Below, in pieces: positions 1-9,093 of a DNA stretch of 64,000 bases. This DNA comes from DASSNR01 sp036278935 (lineage in GTDB: Bacteria > Gemmatimonadota > Gemmatimonadetes > Gemmatimonadales > Gemmatimonadaceae). Position numbers and translations under genes: made by a program. The notes beneath the pieces were generated by a model. It was not told where the DNA came from. It did no database searches and saw nothing but the letters and a program-made list of their open reading frames with translations. The stretch covers positions 62,001 to 126,000 of the forward strand of contig DASUKA010000025.1 of NCBI GenBank assembly GCA_036278935.1, in the 5' to 3' direction. Within the stretch, counting starts at the first letter, position 1, and each line of letters begins with the position of its first letter.

Positions 1-118
1 GGAACGAAGTCTCCGATAGCCATCCGCCTGCGAGCCCGCTGGCCCGAACTGGCCGTCGCTTCATCAGACGGCGCGCCATCCTGCGCCCTTTCGTCACTCG
101 TCGCCATCACACGAGGTC

Positions 119-1057
119 ATGCCCCGCTTCCCCCAACGCCCCCGCGTCGCGCTCGCGATGCTCCTCGCCCTCGCTGCCGCCTGCTCCCGCCCCGGCAACG
201 ACGCCGCGCGCGATCCCGCCTCGCCCCGCATCGTGGTCGTCTCCAAGCAGATCAACGAGTTCATGTACGAGCTCGGCGCCGAGCACGACATCGTCGCCAA
301 GGATCTCACGTCCATTTACCCGCGCGAGATCATGAAGCTGCCCTCGGTGGGGTACCACCGCGCATTGAGCGCGGAGGGGATCATCTCCATGCGCCCGACG
401 GTCTTTCTCACCGACGGCAACCTCGGTCCGGCGGCCGTGCTCACCCAGCTCAGGAAGGTCGGCATCCCGATTGTCATCATGAAGCCCGGCAGCACCGTGG
501 ACAGTGCGCAGATGCTCATGACCGCGCTGGGTACGCGCTTTCACCATGAGCACGCCGCGGACAGCATCGTTGCCCAGTGGAAGCAGGGGATGCACGACGT
601 GCTGCAGGACACGCTCAAGTGGGCGGGGAAGCCGCGGCCGCGCGTGCTGATCATCCACTTCGGGCAGATCATCAACAACTACCTGGCGATCAAGCGCGGC
701 GGCGTGCCGGACCAGCTGCTCCGCTGGGCTGGCGGGGACAATGCCATCGACTCGGTGGGCGGGATGGCGCGTCTCACGCCGGAGCTCATCGCGAAGGCGC
801 AGCCGGACATCATCATCGCCACCGATGTGGGCTTCGACCGGTATGGCAGCGCCGCGAAGTTCGCCACCATGCCGGGGGTGGCGCTCACGCCGGCGGGGAA
901 GTCGGGACGCATCTACAAGATCTACGAGCAGCAGATCATGTACTACGGCCCGCGCACGCCCGCCGCCATTCGCGAGATCGAAGGGATGCTGCATCCGGAG
1001 CTCGCCTCCGCCGCGCCAGCCGGCGGCAACGCGCAGCCCGCCGCCGCCCGGCCGTAG
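119..1057 (+). CDS. hmuT: Heme ABC transporter substrate-binding lipoprotein
   Basis: Captures heme in the periplasm and delivers it to the HmuUV importer. The 312-aa product has a short signal peptide ending in LALAAAC, with Cys22 as the likely lipidated residue, so it should be membrane-anchored. The HmuT-type core is clear: ELGAEHDIVAKDLTS, then LPSVGYHRALSAEGI and a GPAAVL segment, followed by the second lobe with YYGPRTP. A CGAGGT stretch just before the ATG serves as ribosome-binding site. The stop codon abuts the permease ATG (TAGATG), so the two are translationally coupled. A related cobalamin-type solute binder is the alternative, but the VGYHRALSAEG signature favours heme. No TonB receptor or heme oxygenase gene lies in the visible part. 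Confidence 0.85.
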   Translation: MPRFPQRPRVALAMLLALAAACSRPGNDAARDPASPRIVVVSKQINEFMYELGAEHDIVAKDLTSIYPREIMKLPSVGYHRALSAEGIISMRPTVFLTDGNLGPAAVLTQLRKVGIPIVIMKPGSTVDSAQMLMTALGTRFHHEHAADSIVAQWKQGMHDVLQDTLKWAGKPRPRVLIIHFGQIINNYLAIKRGGVPDQLLRWAGGDNAIDSVGGMARLTPELIAKAQPDIIIATDVGFDRYGSAAKFATMPGVALTPAGKSGRIYKIYEQQIMYYGPRTPAAIREIEGMLHPELASAAPAGGNAQPAAARP

Positions 1058-2122
1058 ATGCTCAAGCGGCTCTCCTTCGCGCAGACGTACCTCCTGCTCG
1101 GCGTTCTCCTCGTCATCTCGCTCGTCGCCTCGGCCGGCATCGGGGCGTTCAGCTTCACGCCGGCCGAGATGCTCCGCTACCTCGGGCAACGGCTGGGGTG
1201 GGTGCCGATGACCAGCGCCGATGCACTGGGGCGTAGTGTGTTTCTCACCCTACGTCTGCCGCGCGTGTTGCTCGCGGGCATCTCCGGCGCGGTGCTGGGC
1301 GTCTCGGGCACGCTCATGCAGGGGCTCTTCCGCAACCCGATTGTCGAGCCCGGGCTGGTGGGCACCTCGGCCGGCGCCGCGCTCGGAGCCGCGCTCGTCT
1401 TCGTGCTCGGCGGCAACACCGCGCTCGCTTTCACGCGTCCACTCGGCTCGCTAGCCGTTCCAGTGCTGGCGTTCCTCGGCGCGTTCGGCGCGACCATGTT
1501 GGTCTATCGCCTGTCCACCTCGTTCGGGAAGGTGAACGTCTTCACGCTGCTCCTCGCGGGCATCGCCGTGAACGCGGTGGCCAGCGCGGGCACCGGCTTT
1601 CTCTCCTACATCGCGCACGACCCGCAGGCGCGCAACATTACGTTCTGGAATCTGGGCACGTTCACGACCGCCGATTGGAAGGGGACCGAGATGGTCGGGC
1701 TCTTCTTCGTGCTCTGCTTCCTCTGGTCGCTGCGCTACGGCAAGTCGCTCAACGCGCTCATGCTCGGCGAGAATGAAGCTGCCTTCCTCGGCGTCAACCC
1801 ACAGCGGCTCATCCTGCAGCTGCTCATCGTGAACACGATCATGGTGGCGGTGGACACATCCATGGTGGGCGTCATCGCGTTCGTCGGCCTGGTGATTCCG
1901 CACATGCTGCGCATGCTCAAGTCGTCCGACTACACCTTCCTGCTGCCGGCGTCGGCGCTGTTCGGCGCGGTGCTCATGGAAGTGATCGACATCGTGGCGC
2001 GCGTGATCATTCCGCCGGCCGAGCTGCCCATCGGGATCATCACGGCGGTGATCGGGGCGCCGGTGTTCCTCTGGATTCTGCTGCGTGAGCGGCAGCGCGC
2101 GGGCGTGGGGTTCTATGGTTGA
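1058..2122 (+). CDS. hmuU: Heme ABC transporter permease, FecCD family
   Basis: Forms the inner-membrane channel of the heme importer. At 354 aa it has the usual FecCD length. It contains several hydrophobic helices, the conserved segment GVSGTLMQGLFRNP near residue 85 and the cytoplasmic coupling region around GVIAFVGLVIPHMLR near residue 270. The ATG follows the hmuT stop directly, and its own end overlaps the ATPase start by 8 bp. Gene order substrate-binder, permease, ATPase is the standard hmuTUV arrangement. Confidence 0.9.
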   Translation: MLKRLSFAQTYLLLGVLLVISLVASAGIGAFSFTPAEMLRYLGQRLGWVPMTSADALGRSVFLTLRLPRVLLAGISGAVLGVSGTLMQGLFRNPIVEPGLVGTSAGAALGAALVFVLGGNTALAFTRPLGSLAVPVLAFLGAFGATMLVYRLSTSFGKVNVFTLLLAGIAVNAVASAGTGFLSYIAHDPQARNITFWNLGTFTTADWKGTEMVGLFFVLCFLWSLRYGKSLNALMLGENEAAFLGVNPQRLILQLLIVNTIMVAVDTSMVGVIAFVGLVIPHMLRMLKSSDYTFLLPASALFGAVLMEVIDIVARVIIPPAELPIGIITAVIGAPVFLWILLRERQRAGVGFYG

Positions 2123-2900
2123 GATTCGGGGCGTACGATATGACGTGGGTGACACGCGGATCCTCGGCGAGGTGAGCACGGCCTTCCGCCCGCATCGCTT
2201 CAACGTGATCCTCGGGCCGAACGGGGCGGGGAAGTCCACCCTGCTGCGCATCGCCACCGGGCTCCTCCACCCCACGGCGGGCACCGTGCGATACGGCGAC
2301 CGCCCGCTGGCCGGCCTCTCGGCACTCGCGCTCGCGCGCACGCGAGCCGTGCTCTCGCAGCACGTGGAGCTGGCCTTTCCGTTGGCGGTCGAGGATGTAG
2401 TGCTGATGGGCCGGTATCCGCACTACGGGCGCACCGCGACCACGCTCGACCGGGAGATCGTACACCGGGCACTCCAACTCGTGGGCATGGTGCCCAAGCG
2501 GACGCAGCCATACCCTACGCTCTCTGGCGGCGAGCAGCAGAAGGTGCAGATGGCGCGAGTGCTGGCCCAGATCTGGAACTACGACGATGCGAGCGAGCAC
2601 AAGTATCTCTTCCTCGACGAGCCGACGTCGAGCCTGGATGTGCACTATCAGCTTCATCTGCTCGACACCGCGCGCGAGCTGCTCCGCTACAATTGCACGA
2701 TCGTCGCGATCCTGCACGACCTCAACGTCGCATTCCAGTATGGGGACAGCTTCTTCCTGCTGGAGGGCGGACGTGTGGTGCACGAAGCGGATTGCGCCGA
2801 CGAGGTCCCCGGTGATGTGATCGAGCGCGTGTTCCAGGTATCGGCGCGGCGCGTGAGCGATCCGGTGAATGGGAGCGGGCTCTGGCGCTTCAGTCTGTAG
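2115..2900 (+). CDS. hmuV: Heme ABC transporter ATP-binding protein
   Basis: Hydrolyses ATP to drive heme import through HmuU. Walker A is GPNGAGKST (residues 34-42), the signature is LSGGEQQKVQMARVL, and Walker B is LFLDEPTSSLD. The insertion between signature and Walker B (QIWNYDDASEHKY) is typical of HmuV rather than of other FecE-type ATPases. The ATG at 2115 is preferred: it has a GGGG stretch upstream and overlaps the end of the permease gene by 8 bp. An upstream in-frame GTG at 2085 would add ten residues with no similarity to the family. Confidence 0.9.
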   Translation: MVEIRGVRYDVGDTRILGEVSTAFRPHRFNVILGPNGAGKSTLLRIATGLLHPTAGTVRYGDRPLAGLSALALARTRAVLSQHVELAFPLAVEDVVLMGRYPHYGRTATTLDREIVHRALQLVGMVPKRTQPYPTLSGGEQQKVQMARVLAQIWNYDDASEHKYLFLDEPTSSLDVHYQLHLLDTARELLRYNCTIVAILHDLNVAFQYGDSFFLLEGGRVVHEADCADEVPGDVIERVFQVSARRVSDPVNGSGLWRFSL

Positions 2901-3176
2901 GGCGCGATCGATAGATGGCTAGCGCCAACGCGTGCCGGGGCGCCGCGAGCGAGCGCGCAGGTGCGCCGGCACGCGGCACCGATGGAGCACGCTGCGGGAG
3001 GCGGCTGGGATTCCCCCTCCCACGACGCGTGCAGCGGTTCCGGTGGAGCGGTTCCGCGAACACCAGAGCCGCAATTCGTAAGTTCCCGGCCCGGGGCGGC
3101 GCGGCTGCGGGAGAATCGGCAGCCGCGACGTCGGGTCGTTCGCCGTGCGCGAGCGCTACGGCTGTCCCGGCGCTCG
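2901..3176. other. Intergenic stretch without a recognised gene
   Basis: The 276 bp between hmuV and the convergent small membrane gene hold only short ORFs of unrelated composition. A short imperfect inverted repeat (GGCGC ... GCGCC) just after the hmuV stop may help termination. Nothing else is recognisable. Confidence 0.4.
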
Positions 3177-3338
3177 CTAGACTACCGGGCGCCGTCCGGT
3201 GACCAAACGAATGATCGCGACGATGATCGCGATGGCGAGCAGAATCCAGGCGAGCGCCGGAACCACGTTGAAGATGATGCCCAGCAACCAGAGTACGAAG
3301 AGCACCACAACGATGGTCCAGATGGTGGCTGACAGCAT
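3177..3338 (-). CDS. Small membrane protein, lmo0937/DUF5670-like
   Basis: A 53-aa protein made of two hydrophobic segments: TIWTIVVVLFVLWLLGII at the N-terminus and LAWILLAIAIIVAIIRLV at the C-terminus. This is the layout of the lmo0937/DUF5670 family of tiny membrane proteins, whose function is unknown. The ATG at 3338 is chosen because a strong GGAGGAAG ribosome-binding site sits 5-6 nt upstream; the frame stays open further upstream but without a plausible start. Such proteins are often stress-induced in other bacteria, but nothing here shows regulation. Confidence 0.75.
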   Translation of the reverse strand: MLSATIWTIVVVLFVLWLLGIIFNVVPALAWILLAIAIIVAIIRLVTGRRPVV

Positions 3339-3527
3339 GACACTTCCTCCGTGGAGTGGGTGACGGGGCCCCTGTACGGGCCACCCCTCATAGAGCAACG
3401 CTCATGCCCGCGCGCGGCGCGCCCGAGATGGTGTGCACAACAGGGCGCCGGTTGCGAAACGGGGAACGCGCGGGCATTCTGGGTGCGCGCACCCCCATTC
3501 CACTCCCTCCTCCGAGCATGTAACGCC

Positions 3528-6398
3528 ATGACGATACCTCTCTCCCTGCTCCTGGTGCTCGTACAGGCCGCGGCGCCAGTGGGGCCCGCGGGCTCCGGCG
3601 TGCAGGGCGCGGCGTACGCGCCCGACGGGCGGCTGGCGCTGGCGGTGCGCGGCGATCTCTGGGTGCAGCGCGCGCCCGGTGACCGCACGCACTGGATTCA
3701 TGTGACATCCGGACCAGCCTGGGACCGACAGCCTGCCTGGAACGCCGATGGCAGAGCGCTCATTTTCGCGTCCGACCGTGCGGGCGGCTCACAGCTCTTC
3801 CGCGTACGCGTGGGTGACACGCCGTCGGAGGCCGGACCGGTGCGTGTCACGAGCACGGGCCAGTGGGACGTGGAACCGACGGTGGGAAAGGATGGGACGA
3901 TCATCTTTGTACGCGGCCGCGGAGCCGTGGCTCGACTGTGGCGCCGCGCACCGGATGGCACTGAGCACCGAGTGACCAACGGCAAGGTGGCGGAGCGGTG
4001 GCCCGCCTACGCGCCGGATGGAGACCAGGTGGCATACATCACCCTGACCGAGCGGGGCCGGGAGCTCCATGTACGCTGGCTGCACGGCGACTCTGATCGC
4101 GTGGTGGTAGATGATCGCGCGGCAGAGCGACCCGCGTGGTCTCCGCGCGGCGGCCGGCTGGTGTTTGCCACTCGGAGCGGACCGGCGGGCGTGTGGGTCA
4201 CCCCGCTGGATGGTGCGTTTGTCAACCTGGTGAGCCCGCGCCGCGCGGCCCCGGTGTGGTCTCCGGATGGCCGCACCCTGGCGCTCGTGGAGCTGCCTCC
4301 GCCGCCGCCGAGCTATAACGGCGACCCGGACCGGCTGGGTGATCGCGCCTCTGGTGCCGTACTCAAATCATCGGGCAGACTGTGGCGCGTGCGTGCGCCC
4401 GCCAGGATGGACTCGGGCCGTGCACTCGCGCTCTCGCTTCCCGTGGACCGGCGCGAACAGAACGCGGAACAGTTCGACCGCGTGTGGTCGCGCACCGCGA
4501 AGCTCTACTACGGCGCTCCCGACGCCACGCGCCGGCTCAGCACCTGGAAGGCGCTTGCGTCGACGTATCGTCCGCGCGCTCTTGCCGCCGCAAGCGATAC
4601 GGCGCTCTCCGCCATCCTCCATCAGATGCTGCGTGAGCGGCCGCTGCTCAGAGCCCCCGCCACCGGGCGCGCGGCGGTGTCGAGCGCCAATCCGGTGGCC
4701 ACCGAGGCCGGACTCGAGATGCTGCGAAAGGGTGGAAACGTGGTGGACGCCGCCGTGGCGGTCTCCTTCGCGCTGGGCGTGGTAGAGCCGGACGCGAGCG
4801 GCGTGGGTGGCTATGGGCAGATGCTGATCAAGCGCGCGAGCGCTCCCACGCCAACGCTCATCGAATTCATGACGCGATTGCCGGAAGGCGCCATCGCGAA
4901 CGATCCCTACGTGCTCCGAAACGGCCGCTATCCCGACGACGGCCCCGTGCTTCCCAACGTGCCCGGAACCGTGGCGGCGATGTACAAGGCGTGGCAGGAG
5001 TACGGCAGCCACAAGATACCCTGGGCGGATCTGCTCGCACCGGCCATCCGCGCGGCCACGGACGGGTATGTCGTGAGCACCGCGCTCGCCACCACGCTCG
5101 CCACTGAACGCGAGCACTTCCTGAAGTACGCTGGAAGCCGAGCGCTTTTCTTTCCGCATGGTGAGCCGCTCCATGCGGGCGACACGCTGCGCAATCCGGA
5201 TCTCGCCTGGACGCTGAAGCAGATCGCGGACAGCGGGGCGGCCGCGGTGTACCACGGCGCTGTAGGGCGGCGCATGGTGGCCGATCTGCGCGGCCATGGG
5301 AACGCCATGCGCATGAGTGACCTGGCACACTACTACGCGGCGGAGCGCGAGCCGGTGTCCGGTACGTACCGCGGATACACCATCTATTCCAGCGCGCCGC
5401 CCAGTCCGGGCGGGGCCACGCTCGTTGCGCAACTCAATCTGCTCGAGCAGGTGAAGACGCTGCCCTCGTACACCGAGAGCGCATCAACGCTGCACGCCAT
5501 GATCGAAGCGTGGAAGCTGGTGCCCTCGTCGCGCGGGCGGATTGCCGACCCCGGGCTCTGGCCCGTCAACATCACGGCATTCATGAGCAAGGACAGCGCG
5601 CGCGAGCGATGGGTGTGCTTCGATGCGCACCATGCGCTCACGGCGGACCAGGTGGATGGCGACCATCTTCCATGCGCGCATCCGGGCGCGCACGATGCGA
5701 CCACTGCGCGCGAGCGTGTTGGGCGCGCGGCGAAGGACTGTGGCGGCGCGGAGCCGGAAGCGGGTGAGCGGCTCTGCCACACCACTGGAACCACGGCGTT
5801 CGTCGTGGCGGACGCCGACGGCAATGTGGTGGCGGCCACGCAGACGCTGGGCACGTGGGGCGGAAGCTTCTACGTCACGCCGGGACTCGGCTTTCTGTAC
5901 AACGACAAGCTGACGTCGTACGGGCGCGGCCCCGATGGGTTCGGTGTGCGCCTGCCCGATGCGCGGAACGCGAGCACCATCGCCCCGACAATCGTCACGC
6001 GCGGCACCGGCGCCTCGCAACGCGCCGTGCTTGGGGTGGGCGCGGCGGGGAATGCGTGGATCACCTCGGCGGTGTACACGATCGTCACCGGTGTGCTCGA
6101 TCACGGGCTCGGCGTGCAACGAGCGATCGATCTGCCGCGCTTTCTGCTCACGCGACGCGGCAGCGGGAAGACGCGTGAATACGTGGTGCAGATGGAGGAC
6201 GGCTTTGCGCCGAGCGCCGAGCGAGCACTGGAGGCGCTCGGTCATCATCTGCAATTCATCTCGCTGCCGGGCGAGGTGCGCATGGGCTACGCCTCCGCCA
6301 TCTCCATCGGTGCGCATAGTGTGACGGCAGGCGCGGACCCCCGCCGCGCGGGCGCGGCGGGCGCCGTGGACAGCGCTGGAACGGCGGGCGGGCCATGA
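3528..6398 (+). CDS. Periplasmic PD40-propeller / gamma-glutamyltransferase chimera
   Basis: A secreted 956-aa protein with a signal peptide (MTIPLSLLLVLVQAAAP). Residues about 25-290 hold TolB/tricorn-like PD40 blades, for example QPAWNADGRALIFASDRAGG and WPAYAPDGDQVAY. Residues about 305-375 resemble the helical segment that precedes S41/tricorn peptidase domains (QFDRVWSRTAKLYYG ... MLRERPLL). Residues about 380-945 are a gamma-glutamyltranspeptidase: AAVSSANPVATEAG, GGNVVDAAVAVSFALGVVEP, GVGGYG, and the autocleavage region CHTTGTTAFVVADADGN with the predicted nucleophile near Thr755. GGT enzymes transfer or hydrolyse gamma-glutamyl groups of glutathione. The start at 3528 is chosen because it yields the signal peptide; the frame is open further upstream. 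The propeller may present peptide substrates (inference). Confidence 0.85.
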   Translation: MTIPLSLLLVLVQAAAPVGPAGSGVQGAAYAPDGRLALAVRGDLWVQRAPGDRTHWIHVTSGPAWDRQPAWNADGRALIFASDRAGGSQLFRVRVGDTPSEAGPVRVTSTGQWDVEPTVGKDGTIIFVRGRGAVARLWRRAPDGTEHRVTNGKVAERWPAYAPDGDQVAYITLTERGRELHVRWLHGDSDRVVVDDRAAERPAWSPRGGRLVFATRSGPAGVWVTPLDGAFVNLVSPRRAAPVWSPDGRTLALVELPPPPPSYNGDPDRLGDRASGAVLKSSGRLWRVRAPARMDSGRALALSLPVDRREQNAEQFDRVWSRTAKLYYGAPDATRRLSTWKALASTYRPRALAAASDTALSAILHQMLRERPLLRAPATGRAAVSSANPVATEAGLEMLRKGGNVVDAAVAVSFALGVVEPDASGVGGYGQMLIKRASAPTPTLIEFMTRLPEGAIANDPYVLRNGRYPDDGPVLPNVPGTVAAMYKAWQEYGSHKIPWADLLAPAIRAATDGYVVSTALATTLATEREHFLKYAGSRALFFPHGEPLHAGDTLRNPDLAWTLKQIADSGAAAVYHGAVGRRMVADLRGHGNAMRMSDLAHYYAAEREPVSGTYRGYTIYSSAPPSPGGATLVAQLNLLEQVKTLPSYTESASTLHAMIEAWKLVPSSRGRIADPGLWPVNITAFMSKDSARERWVCFDAHHALTADQVDGDHLPCAHPGAHDATTARERVGRAAKDCGGAEPEAGERLCHTTGTTAFVVADADGNVVAATQTLGTWGGSFYVTPGLGFLYNDKLTSYGRGPDGFGVRLPDARNASTIAPTIVTRGTGASQRAVLGVGAAGNAWITSAVYTIVTGVLDHGLGVQRAIDLPRFLLTRRGSGKTREYVVQMEDGFAPSAERALEALGHHLQFISLPGEVRMGYASAISIGAHSVTAGADPRRAGAAGAVDSAGTAGGP

Positions 6399-6477
6399 AC
6401 CGTGCGCGCAGGCGCGAGCGAGCCAGACGCGAGAGCGCTGGCGCCGTACCCGCGTGCGGCATGTGCGTGGTGCACCG

Positions 6478-7893
6478 ATGACGGCGCGGACAGCGATCAT
6501 CGTGGGGGCCGGTCCCAACGGGCTGTCCGCGGCGATTACACTCGCGCGCGCGGGCTACGCCGTGGAAGTGCGGGAAGGCACGACAACCATTGGCGGCGGG
6601 GCGCGCTCCGCGCAGCTCACCCTGCCGGGATTCGTGCACGACGTCTGCTCCGCCGTGCATCCGCTGGCCGTTGCATCGCCCTTCTTCCGCACGCTGCCGC
6701 TCGCCGAGCATGGGCTCGAATGGATCGAGCCCGCAACACCGCTGGCACACCCGCTGGATGATGGGCCGCCCGTGATGCTTGAGCGCTCCATCGCATCCAC
6801 GGCGGAAGGCCTGGATCGCGATGCGCGGAGCTATCGCGGGTTGATCGAGCCATTCGTCGCGCGATGGGGCGATCTCTTCTCCGATGTTCTCGCACCCCTC
6901 GGCATACCCCACCATCCCGTTCTGCTCACGCGCTTCGGGCTCCCCGCCATCCGCTCCGCGGCCGCACTTGCCCGCAGCACCTTTGCGGGTTCTCGCGCGC
7001 GCGCCCTCTTTGCCGGACTTGCCGCGCACTCCATGATGCCGCTCACTGCGCCCGGTACGGCGGCATTCGGGCTCGTGCTGGCCATCGCTGGCCACGCGGT
7101 GGGATGGCCCATTCCGCGCGGCGGCTCGCAACGTATCGCGGATGCGCTGGCCGCCACGCTCCGTTCGCTCGGCGGCATGATCGTGACAGACGCACCGGTG
7201 CGCTCACTCACCGAGCTGCACACGGCCGACGCGACTCTGCTCGATGTGACGCCGCGCCAGTTGCGGCGCATTGCGGGAGACCGGTTGCCCAACGCCTACC
7301 GGCGTGCGTTGGAGCGATTCCGGTATGGGCCCGGCGTATTCAAGGTGGACTGGGCGCTCTCGCAGCCGGTGCCATGGCGCAATCCCGAGTGTGCTCGAGC
7401 GGGCACAGTGCATCTCGGTGGCACCCTGGATGACGTGATGGCTGCTGAAGACGCAGCGTGGACGGGCGCAATCCCCGAGCGGCCCTTCGTGCTGGTGGCG
7501 CAGCCGAGCCTGTTCGACGCCACGCGTGCGCCGGCAGGGCGGCATACGCTATGGGGCTACTGTCATGTCCCGAACGGCGCGACCGTCGATATGACGAGCC
7601 GCATCGAAGCGCAGATCGAGCGCTTCGCACCGGGGTTTCGCGATGTGATTCTGGAGCGGCACGTCATGGCGCCGGCGGACATGCAGGCACGCAATCGGAA
7701 TCTTGTGGGCGGCGACATTGGCGGCGGTGCGAACACGCTCGGGCAGATCTTTTTTGGCCCGTCGGTTCGCCGAGTGCCGTACGCTACTCCGATCGACGGG
7801 CTGTATCTCTGCTCGTCATCCACGCCGCCGCGCGGCGGGGTGCATGGGATGTGCGGATACCACGCGGCGCGGGCCGTGCTGCACGAACGATAG
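6478..7893 (+). CDS. FAD-dependent phytoene-desaturase-like oxidoreductase
   Basis: A 471-aa flavoprotein of the CrtI/phytoene desaturase superfamily. The dinucleotide-binding motif is at the N-terminus (IIVGAGPNGLSAAITLARAG, followed by an IGGGARS stretch). The C-terminal substrate/FAD motif is LCSSSTPPRGGVHGMCGYHAA. Members oxidise isoprenoids or other hydrophobic substrates. With no carotenoid genes nearby, the substrate is open, and this sequence looks closer to the generic NAD(P)/FAD-dependent oxidoreductases than to true CrtI. The ATG at 6478 places the Rossmann motif at residue 5; an upstream GTG at 6454 is possible but adds nothing recognisable. Confidence 0.8.
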   Translation: MTARTAIIVGAGPNGLSAAITLARAGYAVEVREGTTTIGGGARSAQLTLPGFVHDVCSAVHPLAVASPFFRTLPLAEHGLEWIEPATPLAHPLDDGPPVMLERSIASTAEGLDRDARSYRGLIEPFVARWGDLFSDVLAPLGIPHHPVLLTRFGLPAIRSAAALARSTFAGSRARALFAGLAAHSMMPLTAPGTAAFGLVLAIAGHAVGWPIPRGGSQRIADALAATLRSLGGMIVTDAPVRSLTELHTADATLLDVTPRQLRRIAGDRLPNAYRRALERFRYGPGVFKVDWALSQPVPWRNPECARAGTVHLGGTLDDVMAAEDAAWTGAIPERPFVLVAQPSLFDATRAPAGRHTLWGYCHVPNGATVDMTSRIEAQIERFAPGFRDVILERHVMAPADMQARNRNLVGGDIGGGANTLGQIFFGPSVRRVPYATPIDGLYLCSSSTPPRGGVHGMCGYHAARAVLHER

Positions 7894-7930
7894 CGCGGCG
7901 CGCATCGCGCGAGCGTCGTACACGCGAGCG

Positions 7931-8950
7931 CTACTCGTGCTCCTCGAGTGAGATGAGCCGCTCGGCCTGCATGCCTTCCGCTTCACCCTGGAAGTTCATG
8001 ACGACGCGGTGGCGGAGGACCGCGAACGCCACCGAGCGGACGTCGTCCAGATCGGGCACGGAGCGGCCATCCATCGCCGCCTTTGCCTTGGCGCCCAGAA
8101 TGAGGTATTGCGAGGCACGCGGGCCGGCACCCCAACTCACGTACTTCTTCACCTCGGGGGTCGCCTCGCTCGCGGCCGGACGCGTGGAGCGCGCGAGGCG
8201 CACCGCGTAGCGCACCACGGTGGGCGGAGCGGGGAGGCGCCGCACCAACCGCTGCAGCTCCCGAAGTTGGTCGGCGCTCAGGACGGGTGACACGGTGGTC
8301 TCTTCGTCACCTGTCGTGGAAGAGACGATGCGCTCCTCCTCGCCGGCCGATGGGTAGTCGACGCGTAGCTCGAACATGAAGCGGTCGAGCTGCGCCTCGG
8401 GGAGCGGGTACGTGCCCTCCTGCTCGATCGGGTTCTGGGTGGCAAGTACGAAGAACGGCTCGGGCAACAGATGCGTCTGGCCGGCGGCCGTGACCGCGTG
8501 CTCCTGCATGGCCTGGAGCAGCGCCGCCTGGGTCTTCGGCGGCGCGCGGTTGATTTCATCCGCGAGCACCGCGTTCGCGAAGACGGGGCCGCGCACGTAC
8601 TTGAAGATTCGATGCCCCGAGGCCTGGTCTTCCTCGAGCAGCTCCGTTCCCGTGATGTCGCTGGGCATCAGGTCAGGAGTGAACTGGATGCGCGAGAAGG
8701 AGAGATCGAGCGCCTCGGCCACGGTCTTGACCAGGAGCGTCTTGGCCAGTCCCGGCACGCCGACGAGCAGCACGTGCCCGCCACCAAGAAGGGCGGCCAC
8801 CAGGTTGTCGACGATCTGCTCCTGGCCGATGATGCGCCGTCCGATCTGCGCGATGAGCTGCTGATGTGCGCGTGCGAGCGCGTCGAGGAGCTCGATGTCG
8901 CGATCGCCGCTGTCGTCCGCTGTCTGTGCTCGTGTGGCCACCGGCCGCAT
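7931..8950 (-). CDS. MoxR family AAA+ ATPase
   Basis: A 339-aa AAA+ chaperone-type ATPase. Walker A is GVPGLAKTLLVK, Walker B is VLADEINRAPPKTQ, and the family's sensor region QNPIEQEGTYPLPEAQLDRF is present. MoxR proteins usually help insert metal or mature partner complexes together with DUF58 and von Willebrand A-domain proteins. Those partners are not downstream here: the gene ends against the convergent flavoprotein gene at 7893. The ATG at 8950 is preferred because the family N-terminus begins shortly after it; the open frame extends upstream through low-complexity sequence belonging to an intergenic repeat element. Confidence 0.9.
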   Translation of the reverse strand: MRPVATRAQTADDSGDRDIELLDALARAHQQLIAQIGRRIIGQEQIVDNLVAALLGGGHVLLVGVPGLAKTLLVKTVAEALDLSFSRIQFTPDLMPSDITGTELLEEDQASGHRIFKYVRGPVFANAVLADEINRAPPKTQAALLQAMQEHAVTAAGQTHLLPEPFFVLATQNPIEQEGTYPLPEAQLDRFMFELRVDYPSAGEEERIVSSTTGDEETTVSPVLSADQLRELQRLVRRLPAPPTVVRYAVRLARSTRPAASEATPEVKKYVSWGAGPRASQYLILGAKAKAAMDGRSVPDLDDVRSVAFAVLRHRVVMNFQGEAEGMQAERLISLEEHE

Positions 8951-8980
8951 CCGGAAAGGGGTGTCCGGAAGATAGGTCAG

Positions 8981-9093
8981 AGGCGAGGGAGGAGAAAGGA
9001 GAGAGGAGAATGGAGGTACTACGCGTGGGGAACAGTGCTGTGTACGGGGAGCCGGTTCCTTTCTCCTTTCTCGTCTGTCCTCTCTCGCACCTA
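8981..9093. repeat. Intergenic inverted element E1, GGAGAAAGGAG type
   Basis: The left arm 8981-9010 is purine-rich (GGAGAAAGGAGAGAGG) and the right arm 9057-9093 is its imperfect complement (CCTTTCTCCTTTCTCG). They flank about 46 bp of unique sequence. On the minus strand it lies between the BsuPI-domain gene and moxR, both transcribed leftwards. The same arm keyword recurs at 34733-34850 and 48189-48292. Confidence 0.75.

Noticed and set aside
1..118. Possible cobalamin riboswitch upstream of the ABC transporter
   Set aside because: Only short GC-rich pairings are seen and no B12-box-like core was found; the transporter is better explained as a heme importer.
3351..3527. Upstream extension of the GGT chimera reading frame
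   Set aside because: The extension would hide the signal peptide and overlaps the leader region of the divergent small membrane gene.
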